A stretch of 64,000 bases of DNA from HKCCE3408 sp039183205 (GCA_039183205.1 JBCDBR010000015.1:17375-81374); one strand, 5' to 3'; counted from the first letter of the stretch, positions 15,098 to 24,874 are shown. Translations and numbers: made by a program. Notes: generated from the sequence alone by a model not told the origin.

Positions 15098-17512
15098 TCA
15101 GAAATCCAGGTTCTCGACGCTGAGCGCGTTGGCTTGAATGAATTCCCGCCGCGGCTCAACCACATCGCCCATCAATTTGGTGAAGATGTCATCGGCCTCT
15201 GCGAGGTCATCGATTTTCACTTGTAAAAAGGTGCGCGCCTCGGGATCGAGGGTCGTTTCCCACAGCTGGTCGGGGTTCATCTCACCAAGCCCTTTGTAGC
15301 GCATCAGCGACAGGCCCTTCTCGCCCTCATCAAGGACCGACTGAAGCAGATCGGTCGGCCCATGTATGGCCACCTCACGATCCTTGCGGTTCAAGCGTGC
15401 CGGGTCGCGGTAGACCTCCCGACCATCTTGAGACACAGATGAGAGTTTGCGTGCCTCGCCCGAGCGCAATACCGCGCCGTCGAGGGTACGAATTTCCTCA
15501 ACTCCGCGCAGAATTCGGGACAGTCGGATGCCGTGGTCTTGGGTGATCCGGCCCTGCCAGCCGCGTTCGTATTCCACCGCGACCAAATCGAGCCGCGCGG
15601 CGACCCCATCGGCCACACGTTGAAGATCGGCATCGGCCCGGCCTGGATCGAATGCCCCGGCCAGCGCGGCTTGTTCCAAAATCGTGCGCGGGTAATGCGT
15701 GGGAAACGCATCGAGCACCCGCTTGAACGCCCGCGCCGCTTCGACAATGCGCGACAGATCCGCGCCGGCAATCTCTTCGCCCGATTGCAGCCGCAGCACC
15801 GCACCTTCAATACCCATCTGGATCAGGTAATCCTCCAGCGCCACCTGGTCCTTGAGATAGACCTCCGACTTGCCGCGGCTGACCTTGTAGAGCGGTGGCT
15901 GCGCAATGTAGAGGTACCCGCCCTCTATCAATTCCGGCATCTGCCGGAAAAAGAAGGTCAGCAACAGCGTGCGGATATGCGCGCCGTCGACATCGGCATC
16001 CGTCATGATGACGATCTTGTGGTAACGCAGCTTGGTGATGTCAAACTCATCGCGTCCGATGCCAGTGCCAAGCGCAGTGATCAACGTGCCGATTTCCTGG
16101 CTGCTGAGCATCCGGTCAAACCGTGCCCGCTCGACGTTGAGGATTTTGCCGCGCAATGGCAGGACGGCTTGATTGTGCCGGGATCTACCTTGTTTGGCCG
16201 ATCCGCCCGCGCTGTCGCCCTCGACCAGGAACAGCTCTGATTTTGCGGGGTCCTTTTCTTGGCAATCGGCCAGCTTGCCTGGCAGGGAGGCCACCGTCAT
16301 GGCCGATTTGCGCGTCATTTCCCGGGCCTTGCGGGCGGCTTCGCGGGCCAGTGCGGCTTCGATGATCTTACCGACAATCCTGCGCGCGTCGTTGGGATGC
16401 TCTTCGAACCATTCCGATAGTTTTTCGTTCATCAGGCTTTCAACGGAGGGCCGGACTTCGGAGGAGACGAGCTTGTCTTTCGTCTGGCTGCTGAATTTGG
16501 GATCGGGCACTTTTACCGACAGCACGCAGGTCAGCCCCTCACGGGCATCGTCGCCGGTGAAATTCACCTTCTCCTTTTTCGCCAGCCCGCTGGAATTTGC
16601 ATAATGGTTGAGCGTCCGCGTCAGCGCGCCGCGGAAGCCAGCCAAATGCGTGCCGCCATCGCGCTGTGGGATGTTGTTGGTGAACGGCAGCACCATTTCA
16701 TTATAGCCGTCATTCCACCACATCGCGACTTCGACCGTGATGCCGTCTTTTTCGCCCTGCACAAAGATCGGCTCTTCCAGGAGTGGGGTTTTATTCCGGT
16801 CCAGGTACTTCACGAACTCCATGACGCCGCCGTCATAGTGCATCTGAGTGCGTAACGCCTCGGCCGGGCGTTCATCTTCGAGGATGATGCGCACGCCGGA
16901 GTTGAGAAATGCAAGCTCTCGAAGGCGATTTTCCAAGGTGTGAAAGCTATAATCGAGGTTCGAAAACGTAGATGTCGCGGCAAGGAACCGAACCTCGGTT
17001 CCGGTGCGCCCTTGGGCATCGCCGACAATCTCAAGGTGTTTTGCCGTCTCTCCGTGTTCGAACCGGGCATGATGCTCCTTGCCGTCGCGCCAAACACGCA
17101 GATCGAGCCAATCGGACAAGGCATTGACGACCGACACACCCACGCCGTGCAAACCGCCCGAGACCTTGTAGGAGTTTTGGTCAAACTTACCGCCCGCGTG
17201 CAGCTGGGTCATGATGACCTCGGCCGCGCTGACGCCCTCTTCTTCGTGGATGCCCACCGGGACCCCGCGGCCATTATCGCTGACCGAAACGCTGCTATCG
17301 GCGTGAATTTTCACCGTGACAGCGTCGGCATGGCCGGCCAGGGCCTCATCGATCCCGTTATCGACGACCTCATAGACCATATGGTGCAAACCAGAGCCGT
17401 CATCGGTATCACCGATATACATGCCCGGGCGTTTGCGAACAGCCTCTAGGCCTTTGAGAACTTTAATGGAATCGGCGCCATATTCTTCCGGCGCTTCTGC
17501 GTTGTCGGACAT
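15098..17512 (-). CDS. gyrB: DNA gyrase subunit B
   Basis: An 804-residue GHKL-type ATPase subunit of gyrase, which introduces negative supercoils together with GyrA (not in this window). Visible elements are YEVVDNGIDEALAG (ATP-binding box), the TOPRIM motifs EGDSAGGSAKQGR and DADVDGAHIRTLLLTFF, and the C-terminal RYKGLGEMNPDQLWETTLDP. The start at MSDNAEAPEEYG (17512) is preferred; a longer frame to 17569 adds a basic, unconserved segment. It belongs to the dnaA-dnaN-recF-gyrB group, split here by a LysE gene. Confidence 0.97.
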   Translation of the reverse strand: MSDNAEAPEEYGADSIKVLKGLEAVRKRPGMYIGDTDDGSGLHHMVYEVVDNGIDEALAGHADAVTVKIHADSSVSVSDNGRGVPVGIHEEEGVSAAEVIMTQLHAGGKFDQNSYKVSGGLHGVGVSVVNALSDWLDLRVWRDGKEHHARFEHGETAKHLEIVGDAQGRTGTEVRFLAATSTFSNLDYSFHTLENRLRELAFLNSGVRIILEDERPAEALRTQMHYDGGVMEFVKYLDRNKTPLLEEPIFVQGEKDGITVEVAMWWNDGYNEMVLPFTNNIPQRDGGTHLAGFRGALTRTLNHYANSSGLAKKEKVNFTGDDAREGLTCVLSVKVPDPKFSSQTKDKLVSSEVRPSVESLMNEKLSEWFEEHPNDARRIVGKIIEAALAREAARKAREMTRKSAMTVASLPGKLADCQEKDPAKSELFLVEGDSAGGSAKQGRSRHNQAVLPLRGKILNVERARFDRMLSSQEIGTLITALGTGIGRDEFDITKLRYHKIVIMTDADVDGAHIRTLLLTFFFRQMPELIEGGYLYIAQPPLYKVSRGKSEVYLKDQVALEDYLIQMGIEGAVLRLQSGEEIAGADLSRIVEAARAFKRVLDAFPTHYPRTILEQAALAGAFDPGRADADLQRVADGVAARLDLVAVEYERGWQGRITQDHGIRLSRILRGVEEIRTLDGAVLRSGEARKLSSVSQDGREVYRDPARLNRKDREVAIHGPTDLLQSVLDEGEKGLSLMRYKGLGEMNPDQLWETTLDPEARTFLQVKIDDLAEADDIFTKLMGDVVEPRREFIQANALSVENLDF

Positions 17513-17678
17513 GCCCGCGGCCTTATGCTTTTGCTGCGATTTTATAGGAGTTTCTGAGCGGAATGTCACGCCTCAGACACAATATTTGGGGGTGCAAGGG
17601 GTTGGATTCAACCAATAGCGTCCCTTGGTGCCGCCGGGTGGCGATTGGCCAGGCTGGCGTGCTGTTTCAGGGCCTCAG

Positions 17679-18305
17679 CTAGGTGTTTGTAAAGGCAATC
17701 GCGACGGCGACCAGGATCAGCAGCGCACCGGCAATCTGATTGGTCCGCCTCAGCGCCCCGGGCGAAGCAATCAGCCGTCGCGCGCGGTCGACAAAAGCGG
17801 CAAACCCGGTATTGCCGATCAAGGGTACGATCATCGAAATCGTGGCGATGGCGACGACATCGGGCGCGGTTATCGCGCTGAGGTCAAAGAAGCCGGGCAG
17901 CATACCCATGTAAAAAAGGATCGCCTTAGGATTGGCCAGGATCGCGGCGAGACCGGCCAGAAATCCGGCCCAAAGACCGGGGCGATTGAGCCGGCTATCG
18001 GCATCGATGGTTTTATCGGCATGCCGGATCAGCAAAAGCCCCATCAATGCAAAGACCGCGACGGCAAGCCACTTTAGCACCTGCGTGATCCACGCGTACT
18101 GGTCGACGATCCAGGCCAAGCCCAGAACGGCGAGCACCGACCAAAGCGTGTCACCAATGGCCACACCCAGCATCAGCGGGAATGCACCGGCCATGCCATG
18201 CGCCAAGGTGCGGGCCGTCAGCGCCAACCAGACCGGTCCCGGGGTCAAAAACAGCACGAACAAGGCACCTGAATAAAGGGCCAGTTGGGCAGGCGTGATA
18301 CTCAT
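17679..18305 (-). CDS. LysE/RhtB-family amino-acid or metabolite exporter
   Basis: A 208-residue membrane protein with six predicted helices. The N-terminal FLTPGPVWLALTARTLAHG (about 19-37) is the LysE-family signature (TPGP), and LANPKAILFYMGMLPGF is the conserved central segment. The substrate cannot be predicted. It interrupts the usually adjacent recF-gyrB pair on the same strand, 12 bp from recF, so it may be co-transcribed with replication genes. Confidence 0.88.
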   Translation of the reverse strand: MSITPAQLALYSGALFVLFLTPGPVWLALTARTLAHGMAGAFPLMLGVAIGDTLWSVLAVLGLAWIVDQYAWITQVLKWLAVAVFALMGLLLIRHADKTIDADSRLNRPGLWAGFLAGLAAILANPKAILFYMGMLPGFFDLSAITAPDVVAIATISMIVPLIGNTGFAAFVDRARRLIASPGALRRTNQIAGALLILVAVAIAFTNT

Positions 18306-18317
18306 AGCCGCGCGACC

Positions 18318-19415
18318 CTACGGGCCGGGATTGACCGCCGCAAGGCGCGATTGACCATCCTGTTCGCGGACCTCAAAGCACTGCGCGCGATCGCCCAGAC
18401 CGCCAAAGAGCTCGGCCCCCGTACCCGTCATCCAGGCCTGGCTGCCAAGCGCGCAGATTTCGTCGAACAAGGCGGCGCGGCGTTCGGCGTCAAGATGTGC
18501 TGCGACCTCGTCCAGCAACACAAGCGGCGCGGCGCCAAAGATCGCCTTGACCGCGCGCGCATTGGCCAGGATCAGCGATATGAGCAACGCCTTTTGTTCG
18601 CCGGTGGAACATTGCGCAGCCGGCATGCGCTTTGCCGCGAACACCGCTTTGATATCCGTGCGGTGCGGACCGATCAGCGTGCGCCCAGCGGCGATGTCTT
18701 GTGGCCGGCTTTGCGCGAAGGCATCAACGAATTGGGCGGGCGTCTCAAGTGGCTCCGCGACCTCGCTTATGGCAAGCTCGGCGGCGGGAAAGGCCGTGTC
18801 CGCATCGGCCTGCGCGGCGTCTATGCGGTCCAAGGCGGTTTGACGGTGTCCGACGATGGCGCCTGCGGCATCTGCCATCTGGCTTTCCAGCGCAGCATAC
18901 CATGCCGGGTCCATCACACCGTCCTTCAACAGCCGGTTGCGTTCGCGCATCGCCTTTTCATAGGCAAGCGTGGCGGATGCGTGTTCAGGGAAGAAGCTCA
19001 TCGTGATGCGATCAAAGAACCGCCGGCGCCCCTCAGCCCCTTCGATCCAAAGCCTGTCTTGGGCGGGCACCAGCCAAATGATCCGCAAAAGGGCAGCCAA
19101 TGCGACCTGGCTCGCCGTCTTGCCGTCGATGCGCAGGCTGCGCGCGCCGCCTGGCATCCACGCGGTTTCAATGTCGTGGCCGTCCATTTCGGCCGTCAGT
19201 TTCCAGCCGACACCGGCATGCTGTCGCGCCATATCCTCTGCCGAGGCCCGGCGCAGACCGCGCCCTGGTGACAGCAAAGAGACGGCTTCGAGGATATTGG
19301 TCTTGCCCGCGCCATTTGGCCCCCAAAGCGCCACTGGTCTTGGGTCAAGCTCCAGCTCCACCCGGGCATGGGACCGGAATTGCGCCAAGCTTAGGCGGCG
19401 GAGATGCACGCTCAT
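18318..19415 (-). CDS. recF: DNA replication and repair protein RecF
   Basis: A 365-residue SMC-like ATPase that loads RecA at single-strand gaps with RecO and RecR. Walker A is GPNGAGKT (32-39), the family N-terminal signature is RLSLAQFRSHARVELEL, the ABC-type signature region is CSTGEQKALLISLIL and Walker B is PLVLLDEVAAHLD. It lies 43 bp after dnaN in the same direction, the conserved bacterial order. Confidence 0.95.
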   Translation of the reverse strand: MSVHLRRLSLAQFRSHARVELELDPRPVALWGPNGAGKTNILEAVSLLSPGRGLRRASAEDMARQHAGVGWKLTAEMDGHDIETAWMPGGARSLRIDGKTASQVALAALLRIIWLVPAQDRLWIEGAEGRRRFFDRITMSFFPEHASATLAYEKAMRERNRLLKDGVMDPAWYAALESQMADAAGAIVGHRQTALDRIDAAQADADTAFPAAELAISEVAEPLETPAQFVDAFAQSRPQDIAAGRTLIGPHRTDIKAVFAAKRMPAAQCSTGEQKALLISLILANARAVKAIFGAAPLVLLDEVAAHLDAERRAALFDEICALGSQAWMTGTGAELFGGLGDRAQCFEVREQDGQSRLAAVNPGP

Positions 19416-19458
19416 ATCAAGGGCCGCATCTGCGTCTGTGCGTTGGCCCGACCCGCGA

Positions 19459-20577
19459 TCAAACGCGCATCGGCATCACCACATAGACCGCGCTGGTATC
19501 ATCGCCCTCGCGCATCAGTGTCGGGTCAGCTGCGGAATTGAACATAAAGACCGCGTTTTCGCGATCCACTTGGCTGGCAATTTCAAGCAAGTACTTGGCG
19601 TTAAACCCAATTTCGAGCTTTTCATCGCCGTAGGCGACAACCAGTTCTTCTTCGGCATTTCCGGCATCCGGGGCGTTCACGGAAAGCACCAGGCGGTCTT
19701 CGTCGAGTTGCAATTTCACCGCGCGCGACCGTTCGGAGCTGACCGTCGCAACGCGGTCAACGGCCTTGGCAAAGTCACTTGCATCGACCTCCAGCCGGCG
19801 CGTGTTTCCATCTGGAATGACGCGCGCATAATCCGGGAAAGAGCCGACAATGACCTTCGATGTCAGGGTAATGGCCGGAGTGGCGAAGCGGATCTTTGTC
19901 TCTGACACCGAGACGGCGATTTCGGTGTCGTCATCCTCCAAAAGCTTGCGCATCTCGCCCACGGTTTTGCGAGGCACGATCACACCGGGCATATCGCTGG
20001 CGCCATCAGGAAGCGCGTCGTCGATACGGGCCAAGCGATGACCATCGGTCGCAACAGCGCGCAGCACGCGGCCATCGGCACCGTCGGCGACATGGAAATA
20101 AACGCCATTGAGGTAATAGCGTGTCTCTTCCGTCGATATTGCGAATTTTGCCTTATCGAATAGCCGCCGCAGCGCCGGCGCCTTGGCCGAAAAATTCGCG
20201 GGGTATTCGCTGGTGGCCATGACCGGGAAATCTTCGCGCGGGAGCGTTGCCAGCGAAAAATGCGACCGGCCGGCGCGAACCTCTAGGCGTCCCGCGGCCG
20301 CGTCTTCGGTCAATTCGACCAAAGCGCCGTCGGGCAATTTACGCACGATTTCGTGCAGGGTCACAGCGCCCACGGTCGTCGCACCGGCGCGTTCGACCTT
20401 TGCCGGCGCCTTGTCCACCACTTCGATATCCAAATCTGTGGCCCGGAAAGACGCCGTGTCACCATCAGCCTCGACCAGAACATTGGCCAAAATCGGGATC
20501 GTGTTCCGACGTTCCACAACCGATTGCGCCTGGGCCACGGCCTTCAGCAGATCAGCGCGCTCAATGGAGATCTTCAT
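19459..20577 (-). CDS. dnaN: DNA polymerase III beta subunit (sliding clamp)
   Basis: A 372-residue clamp that tethers DNA polymerase III and repair polymerases to DNA. It has three DNA-clamp domains, an N-terminus MKISIERADLLKAVAQAQSV and a C-terminus ending YVVMPMRV, matching the family's VMPMRL end. Length is normal. It follows dnaA with a 113-bp gap containing a hairpin. Confidence 0.97.
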   Translation of the reverse strand: MKISIERADLLKAVAQAQSVVERRNTIPILANVLVEADGDTASFRATDLDIEVVDKAPAKVERAGATTVGAVTLHEIVRKLPDGALVELTEDAAAGRLEVRAGRSHFSLATLPREDFPVMATSEYPANFSAKAPALRRLFDKAKFAISTEETRYYLNGVYFHVADGADGRVLRAVATDGHRLARIDDALPDGASDMPGVIVPRKTVGEMRKLLEDDDTEIAVSVSETKIRFATPAITLTSKVIVGSFPDYARVIPDGNTRRLEVDASDFAKAVDRVATVSSERSRAVKLQLDEDRLVLSVNAPDAGNAEEELVVAYGDEKLEIGFNAKYLLEIASQVDRENAVFMFNSAADPTLMREGDDTSAVYVVMPMRV

Positions 20578-20598
20578 GTCTCTTCTCCGGCAAGGAAC

Positions 20599-20626
20599 GG
20601 GGCGGAGAGGTTACCCGCTCCGCCCC
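20599..20626. terminator. Hairpin between dnaA and dnaN
   Basis: GGGGCGGAG (20599-20607) and CTCCGCCCC (20618-20626) form a perfect 9-bp GC stem with a 10-nt loop, 22 bp before the dnaN ATG on the minus strand. It could attenuate dnaA read-through or protect the dnaN transcript end. There is no U-tract. Confidence 0.4.
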
Positions 20627-20690
20627 GAAACTCAAGGGCTCGTGATGACAATGCCAGCGCGTGAGGTCGCGTCAATCGAATTCGTGGCGG

Positions 20691-22070
20691 TTATGCCTCA
20701 AGCATCCGGCGCAAAAGCTCCGCATCGTCGGCGATCTGACTATCGGTTGCCATCAACTCTTCGATCCGCCGAACGCCGTGCAAAATGGTCGTGTGGTCCC
20801 GCTTGCCAAATTTGCGGCCAATCTCCGGCAGCGACCGAGTGGTCAGCTTTTTGCACAGATACATCGCCATTTGCCGGGGCCGCGCAACGTTACGCGCGCG
20901 GCTGGGGCCGATCATGTCGGATTGGCGGATATTGTAGTGCTCACAGGTCTTTTTCATGATCTCGTCGATCGTGACCTTGCGGTCAGCGGACCGGATCAGA
21001 TCGCTTAGCGCTTCTTGCGCCAATTCCATCGTCACATCCGTCCCGGTGAGGTCGGCAAAGGCGAAAACGCGGTTGAGCGCGCCCTCAAGCGTCCGCACAT
21101 CGGTGGACAGTTTGTGCGCGATGAATTCCAAAACGCCCGGCACAATCGTCAGTTTGGGCGTGCGCTGCCGTTGTTGATCGGCTTTTTGCTGAAGGATCCC
21201 CAGGCGCAGTTCGTAGTCGGTTGGATGGATGTCAACGACCAGGCCACATTGCAAACGCGACGCGATACGGTTGTCGAGATCCTCCATATCAACCGGCGCG
21301 CGGTCGCCGGAGATAATGATCTGCTTGCCCATCTCCACCAGCGCGTTGAACGTGTGGAAGAATTCCTCTTGGGTGGAGTTCTTTCCGGCGATGAATTGAA
21401 CATCATCGACCATCAGGACATCGACCGAACGGAACAACTCCTTAAACCCAATCGTATCCTGTTCACGGAGCGACCGCACAAAGCGGTACATAAACTGTTC
21501 CGCAGACAAGTAGAGCACGTCCATTTCCGGGCGGCTTTCTGTCAGCGCCCACGCAATCGCATGCATCAAGTGCGTTTTGCCCAAGCCCACACCGCCGTAC
21601 AAAAACAGCGGGTTGAACGCGACTTGGTCGCCTTCCGCGACGCGACGGGCCGCGGCATGGGCAAGCTCGTTCGGCTTGCCGACAACGAAGGCATCGAAGG
21701 TGTAGGCGGGGTTGAGGGACGCGCTGCGAATGGATCTGACCTCCGATGTACGTGGTTGAGCGGAGGCGGGCACGGCATCGGCCGCCGGTTGGGACGGTTC
21801 TGTGTTGGCGTTATCCGCCTGCGCGTCCAGAGGGTTCACCTTGAATTCGATCCGGTCTACACCGACGCCAGCTGAGGTGAGGTGGCGCAAGATCAAATCA
21901 CCGAAGTTTTGCGATACCCAGGAACCGATGAAGTTGGTTGGTACGAAAAACCGGGCGGTCCGATCTTCCAATGTGTCGAAGGTTATTGGCTCAATCCATG
22001 CTGCAAAATTGTTCTCGCCGATAGACTTGCGCAATTCGCCGCGTACTTGACCCCAGGTATCGTTCGTCAT
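20691..22070 (-). CDS. dnaA: Chromosomal replication initiator protein DnaA
   Basis: A 459-residue initiator. Domain III is AAA+ with Walker A GGVGLGKTHLMHAIA and Walker B VLMVDDVQFIAGK. Domain IV carries the DNA-binding helix-turn-helix signature KRDHTTILHGVRRIEEL after ARNVARPRQMAMYL. The start at 22070 (MTNDTWGQVRGELRKSIG) matches the family; 12 upstream residues in frame are not conserved. I see no cluster of DnaA boxes around the gene, so oriC is probably elsewhere. Confidence 0.97.
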   Translation of the reverse strand: MTNDTWGQVRGELRKSIGENNFAAWIEPITFDTLEDRTARFFVPTNFIGSWVSQNFGDLILRHLTSAGVGVDRIEFKVNPLDAQADNANTEPSQPAADAVPASAQPRTSEVRSIRSASLNPAYTFDAFVVGKPNELAHAAARRVAEGDQVAFNPLFLYGGVGLGKTHLMHAIAWALTESRPEMDVLYLSAEQFMYRFVRSLREQDTIGFKELFRSVDVLMVDDVQFIAGKNSTQEEFFHTFNALVEMGKQIIISGDRAPVDMEDLDNRIASRLQCGLVVDIHPTDYELRLGILQQKADQQRQRTPKLTIVPGVLEFIAHKLSTDVRTLEGALNRVFAFADLTGTDVTMELAQEALSDLIRSADRKVTIDEIMKKTCEHYNIRQSDMIGPSRARNVARPRQMAMYLCKKLTTRSLPEIGRKFGKRDHTTILHGVRRIEELMATDSQIADDAELLRRMLEA

Positions 22071-22090
22071 CTTTGTCCCGTCTTGTCTTA

Positions 22091-22540
22091 CTAAGGCTGC
22101 CGCCAAGGAAGTCCCTCAACCTTCCAACCGGCCTTGCCACCCCGTTGCTTCTCGGCGTTCAGATCGCCCTCGAACCCGGTGGAGATATTGATGCAGTCCA
22201 CATCACGTCCCTCCAAAGCGCACGCGCGCGACACTGCTTCCGCCGCCGCCATAGATCGCACGCCCGACCGACACAGGAAGAGCATTACGGAAACATCCCG
22301 TTCACCCAGCGCCTCCTGCAGGTCCTCCACGAACCGAGTATTCAGAGACATGCCCGGCCAGTCTTGCCATTCCACAAACACTGCGTCACGGCCTAAAACT
22401 GACAAATCCGGCACTCCGACGAACGTCCATTCCGCCAGTGTCCTTACGTCGACAAGCATCGAACACCTATCCTGCGCCAGCAGGTCCCACGCTTCGCTCG
22501 GATTTACCGATCTGACGCGAGGGCATATGTCCATGCCCAT
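22091..22540 (-). CDS. Rhodanese-domain protein upstream of dnaA
   Basis: About 149 residues forming one rhodanese domain: SMLVDVRTLAEWTFVGVPDL, then the active-site loop FLCRSGVRSMAAAEAV with the cysteine persulfide position, and a Gly-rich end. The start is uncertain; ATG at 22540 follows GGGGGA, and the same frame stays open to 22759. It is a sulfur-transfer or signalling domain without a defined partner. It ends 20 bp before dnaA and may share its transcript. Confidence 0.75.
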   Translation of the reverse strand: MGMDICPRVRSVNPSEAWDLLAQDRCSMLVDVRTLAEWTFVGVPDLSVLGRDAVFVEWQDWPGMSLNTRFVEDLQEALGERDVSVMLFLCRSGVRSMAAAEAVSRACALEGRDVDCINISTGFEGDLNAEKQRGGKAGWKVEGLPWRQP

Positions 22541-22735
22541 CCCAGGCTGTCCCCCCAGACAATTTGAATCGCTACGTGAAACTATCGGGACTTGCGTGAT
22601 CGTCGCAACAAACATGTTTGCTTGACACTGAGTGCGACGCCGGATCGAATCCATGCTTAAGGATTTAGGGCTTTGATCGACTTGTCGGAATTGGAAAAAC
22701 AGCTCCGACACAAATTTCCTGAGATTCGTTTCGCG

Positions 22736-22755
22736 GGCTGGGTTGTTGCCCAGCC
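22736..22755. terminator. Hairpin downstream of rpsT
   Basis: GGCTGGG (22736-22742) and CCCAGCC (22749-22755) form a perfect 7-bp stem with a 6-nt loop, 13 bp beyond the rpsT stop in its direction of transcription. There is no U-tract, so it is weak evidence for termination. Confidence 0.4.
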
Positions 22756-22768
22756 GCAACGAAACCGA

Positions 22769-23035
22769 TCAGCGGGAAAGTGCTTTCACCCGGTTCGACA
22801 GGCGCGACATCTTCCGCGCTGCGGTGTTCTTATGCAACACACCTTTGGTCACGCCGCGCATCAATTCAGGCTGTGCAGCCTTAAGTGCTTCGGCCGCGGC
22901 GGCGTGATCGCCAGAGGCGATCGCCTCTTCGACTTGGCGCAAATAGGTTCGGATGCGGGAGCGCCGCGCTTTGTTCACGGCATAGCGGCGTTCATTCTGA
23001 CGCGCGCGTTTTTTGGACTGGGGCGAATTGGCCAT
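22769..23035 (-). CDS. rpsT: 30S ribosomal protein S20
   Basis: An 88-residue basic protein of the 30S subunit that binds 16S rRNA. The start MANSPQSKKRARQNERR is the family N-terminus; a seven-residue longer frame is not. Long helices with Lys/Arg/Ala repeats and the end NRVKALSR fit S20. In alphaproteobacteria rpsT is commonly near dnaA, as here. Confidence 0.96.
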   Translation of the reverse strand: MANSPQSKKRARQNERRYAVNKARRSRIRTYLRQVEEAIASGDHAAAAEALKAAQPELMRGVTKGVLHKNTAARKMSRLSNRVKALSR

Positions 23036-23176
23036 GGTGTCTCCGTCTGCTTTCAAAATTCAAACGCGCGCGAGATCGCGACCAGCTTGGGTTTGCTACC
23101 AAGTCCATCCGGCCAAGCGGGCCTCACACGCATGTATCGGCGTGCGTCTAAGCCAGTCCTGGGCGTCGTGCAAGCC

Positions 23177-23953
23177 CTACCTGTCGCGAAATTGCGGCTC
23201 CCGCTTTTCCAAAAACGCCGCCATGCCTTCGGACTGATCTTCGGTCGCAAATAACGCATGGAAAAGCCGTCGCTCAAACAAAAGCCCCTCGCGGAGGGGC
23301 GTTTCTTGGGCCCGGTTCACGGCCTCTTTGATCGCAATGACGGTCAGCACCGATTTCTCGGCGATCTTTTCGGCAGCGGCGCGGGCTTCCTCCATCAGCT
23401 TCTTGGCCGGCACGACACGGCTGACCAAGCCCGCGCGTTCGGCCTCTTCTGCGGTCATGAACCGGCCGGTGAGATGCATATCCATCGATTTGGATTTGCC
23501 GACAGAGCGTGTGAGCCGTTGCGTACCGCCAAGGCCGGCGACAACGCCCAAATTCACCTCAGGCTGACCGAATTTTGCGCTATCGGCGGCGATGATAAAG
23601 TCGCACATCATGGCAAGTTCGCAGCCCCCGCCAAGCGCATAGCCCGACACCGCCGCAATCACCGGTTTGCGAACGCGCAACAGCGCGTCGGCCTCAGGTC
23701 CAAAAAGATCGCTGCCGAATACTTCGACGAAGCTCTTTTCGGCCATCTCCTTTACATCAGCACCGGCGGCAAAGGCCTTTTCCGACCCGGTGATGATGAT
23801 CACGCGCACCTTTTCATTTTCATCGGCAGCCTGCATCGCGCGCACCAATTCGCCCAAAAGCTGGGCGTTGATGGCGTTCAGAGCGTCAGGGCGATTGAGT
23901 TTGATCGTGGCGACGTGATCGTCGATATCAACGATCAAAGTTTCGTAAGCCAT
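23177..23953 (-). CDS. Enoyl-CoA hydratase (crotonase family)
   Basis: A 258-residue crotonase hydrating trans-2-enoyl-CoA in fatty-acid beta-oxidation. The oxyanion-hole segment AFAAGADVKEMAEK and the two catalytic glutamates in GGGCELAMMCD and GQPEVNLGVVAGLGG are both present, consistent with a genuine hydratase like mitochondrial ECHS1. It is monocistronic between rpsT and mutM. Confidence 0.93.
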   Translation of the reverse strand: MAYETLIVDIDDHVATIKLNRPDALNAINAQLLGELVRAMQAADENEKVRVIIITGSEKAFAAGADVKEMAEKSFVEVFGSDLFGPEADALLRVRKPVIAAVSGYALGGGCELAMMCDFIIAADSAKFGQPEVNLGVVAGLGGTQRLTRSVGKSKSMDMHLTGRFMTAEEAERAGLVSRVVPAKKLMEEARAAAEKIAEKSVLTVIAIKEAVNRAQETPLREGLLFERRLFHALFATEDQSEGMAAFLEKREPQFRDR

Positions 23954-24022
23954 TAGCGGTCCGGTCCCTCGGATTGCGGCTCTCCAGCGATGATGCTTAG
24001 CAGGCTGGCGGGCGTGTTCAAG

Positions 24023-24874
24023 CTATCTTTGGCATTGCGGACAATAGAAGCTGGATCGGCCAGATTGCACGATCCGCTTAATTTTGCCCGCGCACGCGAT
24101 CGTCGGGCAAGGGGCATCTGCGCGATCGTAGACACGAAAGGCATGCTGGAAATATCCCAGCTCTCCGGTAGCCTGCCGGTGGTCGCGCAATGACGACCCG
24201 CCAGCAGCGATCGCTTCCTCAAGGACATCTTTTATGGCGGGCACAAGTCGGGCAATCCGCGCCGGCGCGACACGACCGGCATGACGTTTTGGTGAAATCT
24301 GTGCCCTATAAAGGGCTTCGGAGACATAGATATTCCCCAAACCTGCAATCACCCTTTGATCGAGCAGGGCCGCTTTGATCGGCGTCCGTTTGCCGGACAA
24401 GGCCCGGACCAGATAGTGGGTAGAAAAGCTGTTGCCCAACGGCTCGGGGCCGAGATTGCACAGCCATTTATGCGCCTGGAGATCAGAGGTTGGTGTCAAA
24501 TCCATTGCTCCGAACCTGCGGGCATCGTTGAATGTGACCCGCGCGCCGGAGGACATATCGAACACGACATGATCGTGTTTTTCCAACGCGGGATGGTCAT
24601 GATGGAAGGAGCCGGTCAGATCGCCCGAGATCAGCACGCGGCCGGACATGCCCAAATGCCAAATCAGGGTTTCACCGGTGGACAATTCAGCCAAAAGGTA
24701 TTTCGAGCGACGCCGCAAAGCCAGCACGGCTGCGCCTGTCACGCGGGCTTTCAAGCGTACCGGTAGCGGCCAGCGCAGATCCGGGCGGCGCACGTCCGCC
24801 GCTGTGATTTCGAAGCCTTCCATTGCCGGCACAAGACCCCGGCGCACGGTTTCGACTTCGGGTAATTCGGGCAT
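24023..24874 (-). CDS. mutM: Formamidopyrimidine-DNA glycosylase
   Basis: A 283-residue base-excision-repair enzyme removing 8-oxoguanine and nicking the abasic site. The processed N-terminus PELPE supplies the catalytic Pro2 and Glu3, Lys58 is in place, and the C-terminal zinc finger has CPTIAC and CPQC. The second of two adjacent ATGs (24874) is chosen so that Pro is residue 2. It is divergent from ubiE. Confidence 0.96.
   Translation of the reverse strand: MPELPEVETVRRGLVPAMEGFEITAADVRRPDLRWPLPVRLKARVTGAAVLALRRRSKYLLAELSTGETLIWHLGMSGRVLISGDLTGSFHHDHPALEKHDHVVFDMSSGARVTFNDARRFGAMDLTPTSDLQAHKWLCNLGPEPLGNSFSTHYLVRALSGKRTPIKAALLDQRVIAGLGNIYVSEALYRAQISPKRHAGRVAPARIARLVPAIKDVLEEAIAAGGSSLRDHRQATGELGYFQHAFRVYDRADAPCPTIACAGKIKRIVQSGRSSFYCPQCQR

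Noticed and set aside
21015..21875. Long open frame antisense to dnaA (286 codons) and similar long antisense frames over gyrB, dapA, recF and flhA
   Set aside because: The opposite strands encode unambiguous conserved proteins; these frames are by-products of high-GC codon bias.
22609..22620. CAAACATGTTTG, a perfect 12-bp palindrome upstream of the rhodanese gene
   Set aside because: It is short, resembles no operator I can name, and could be chance in a 230-bp gap; not strong enough to call a site.
22091..22759. The full 222-codon frame of the rhodanese gene
   Set aside because: The first 73 codons show no conserved features and contain intergenic palindromes; a start near 22540 is better supported.
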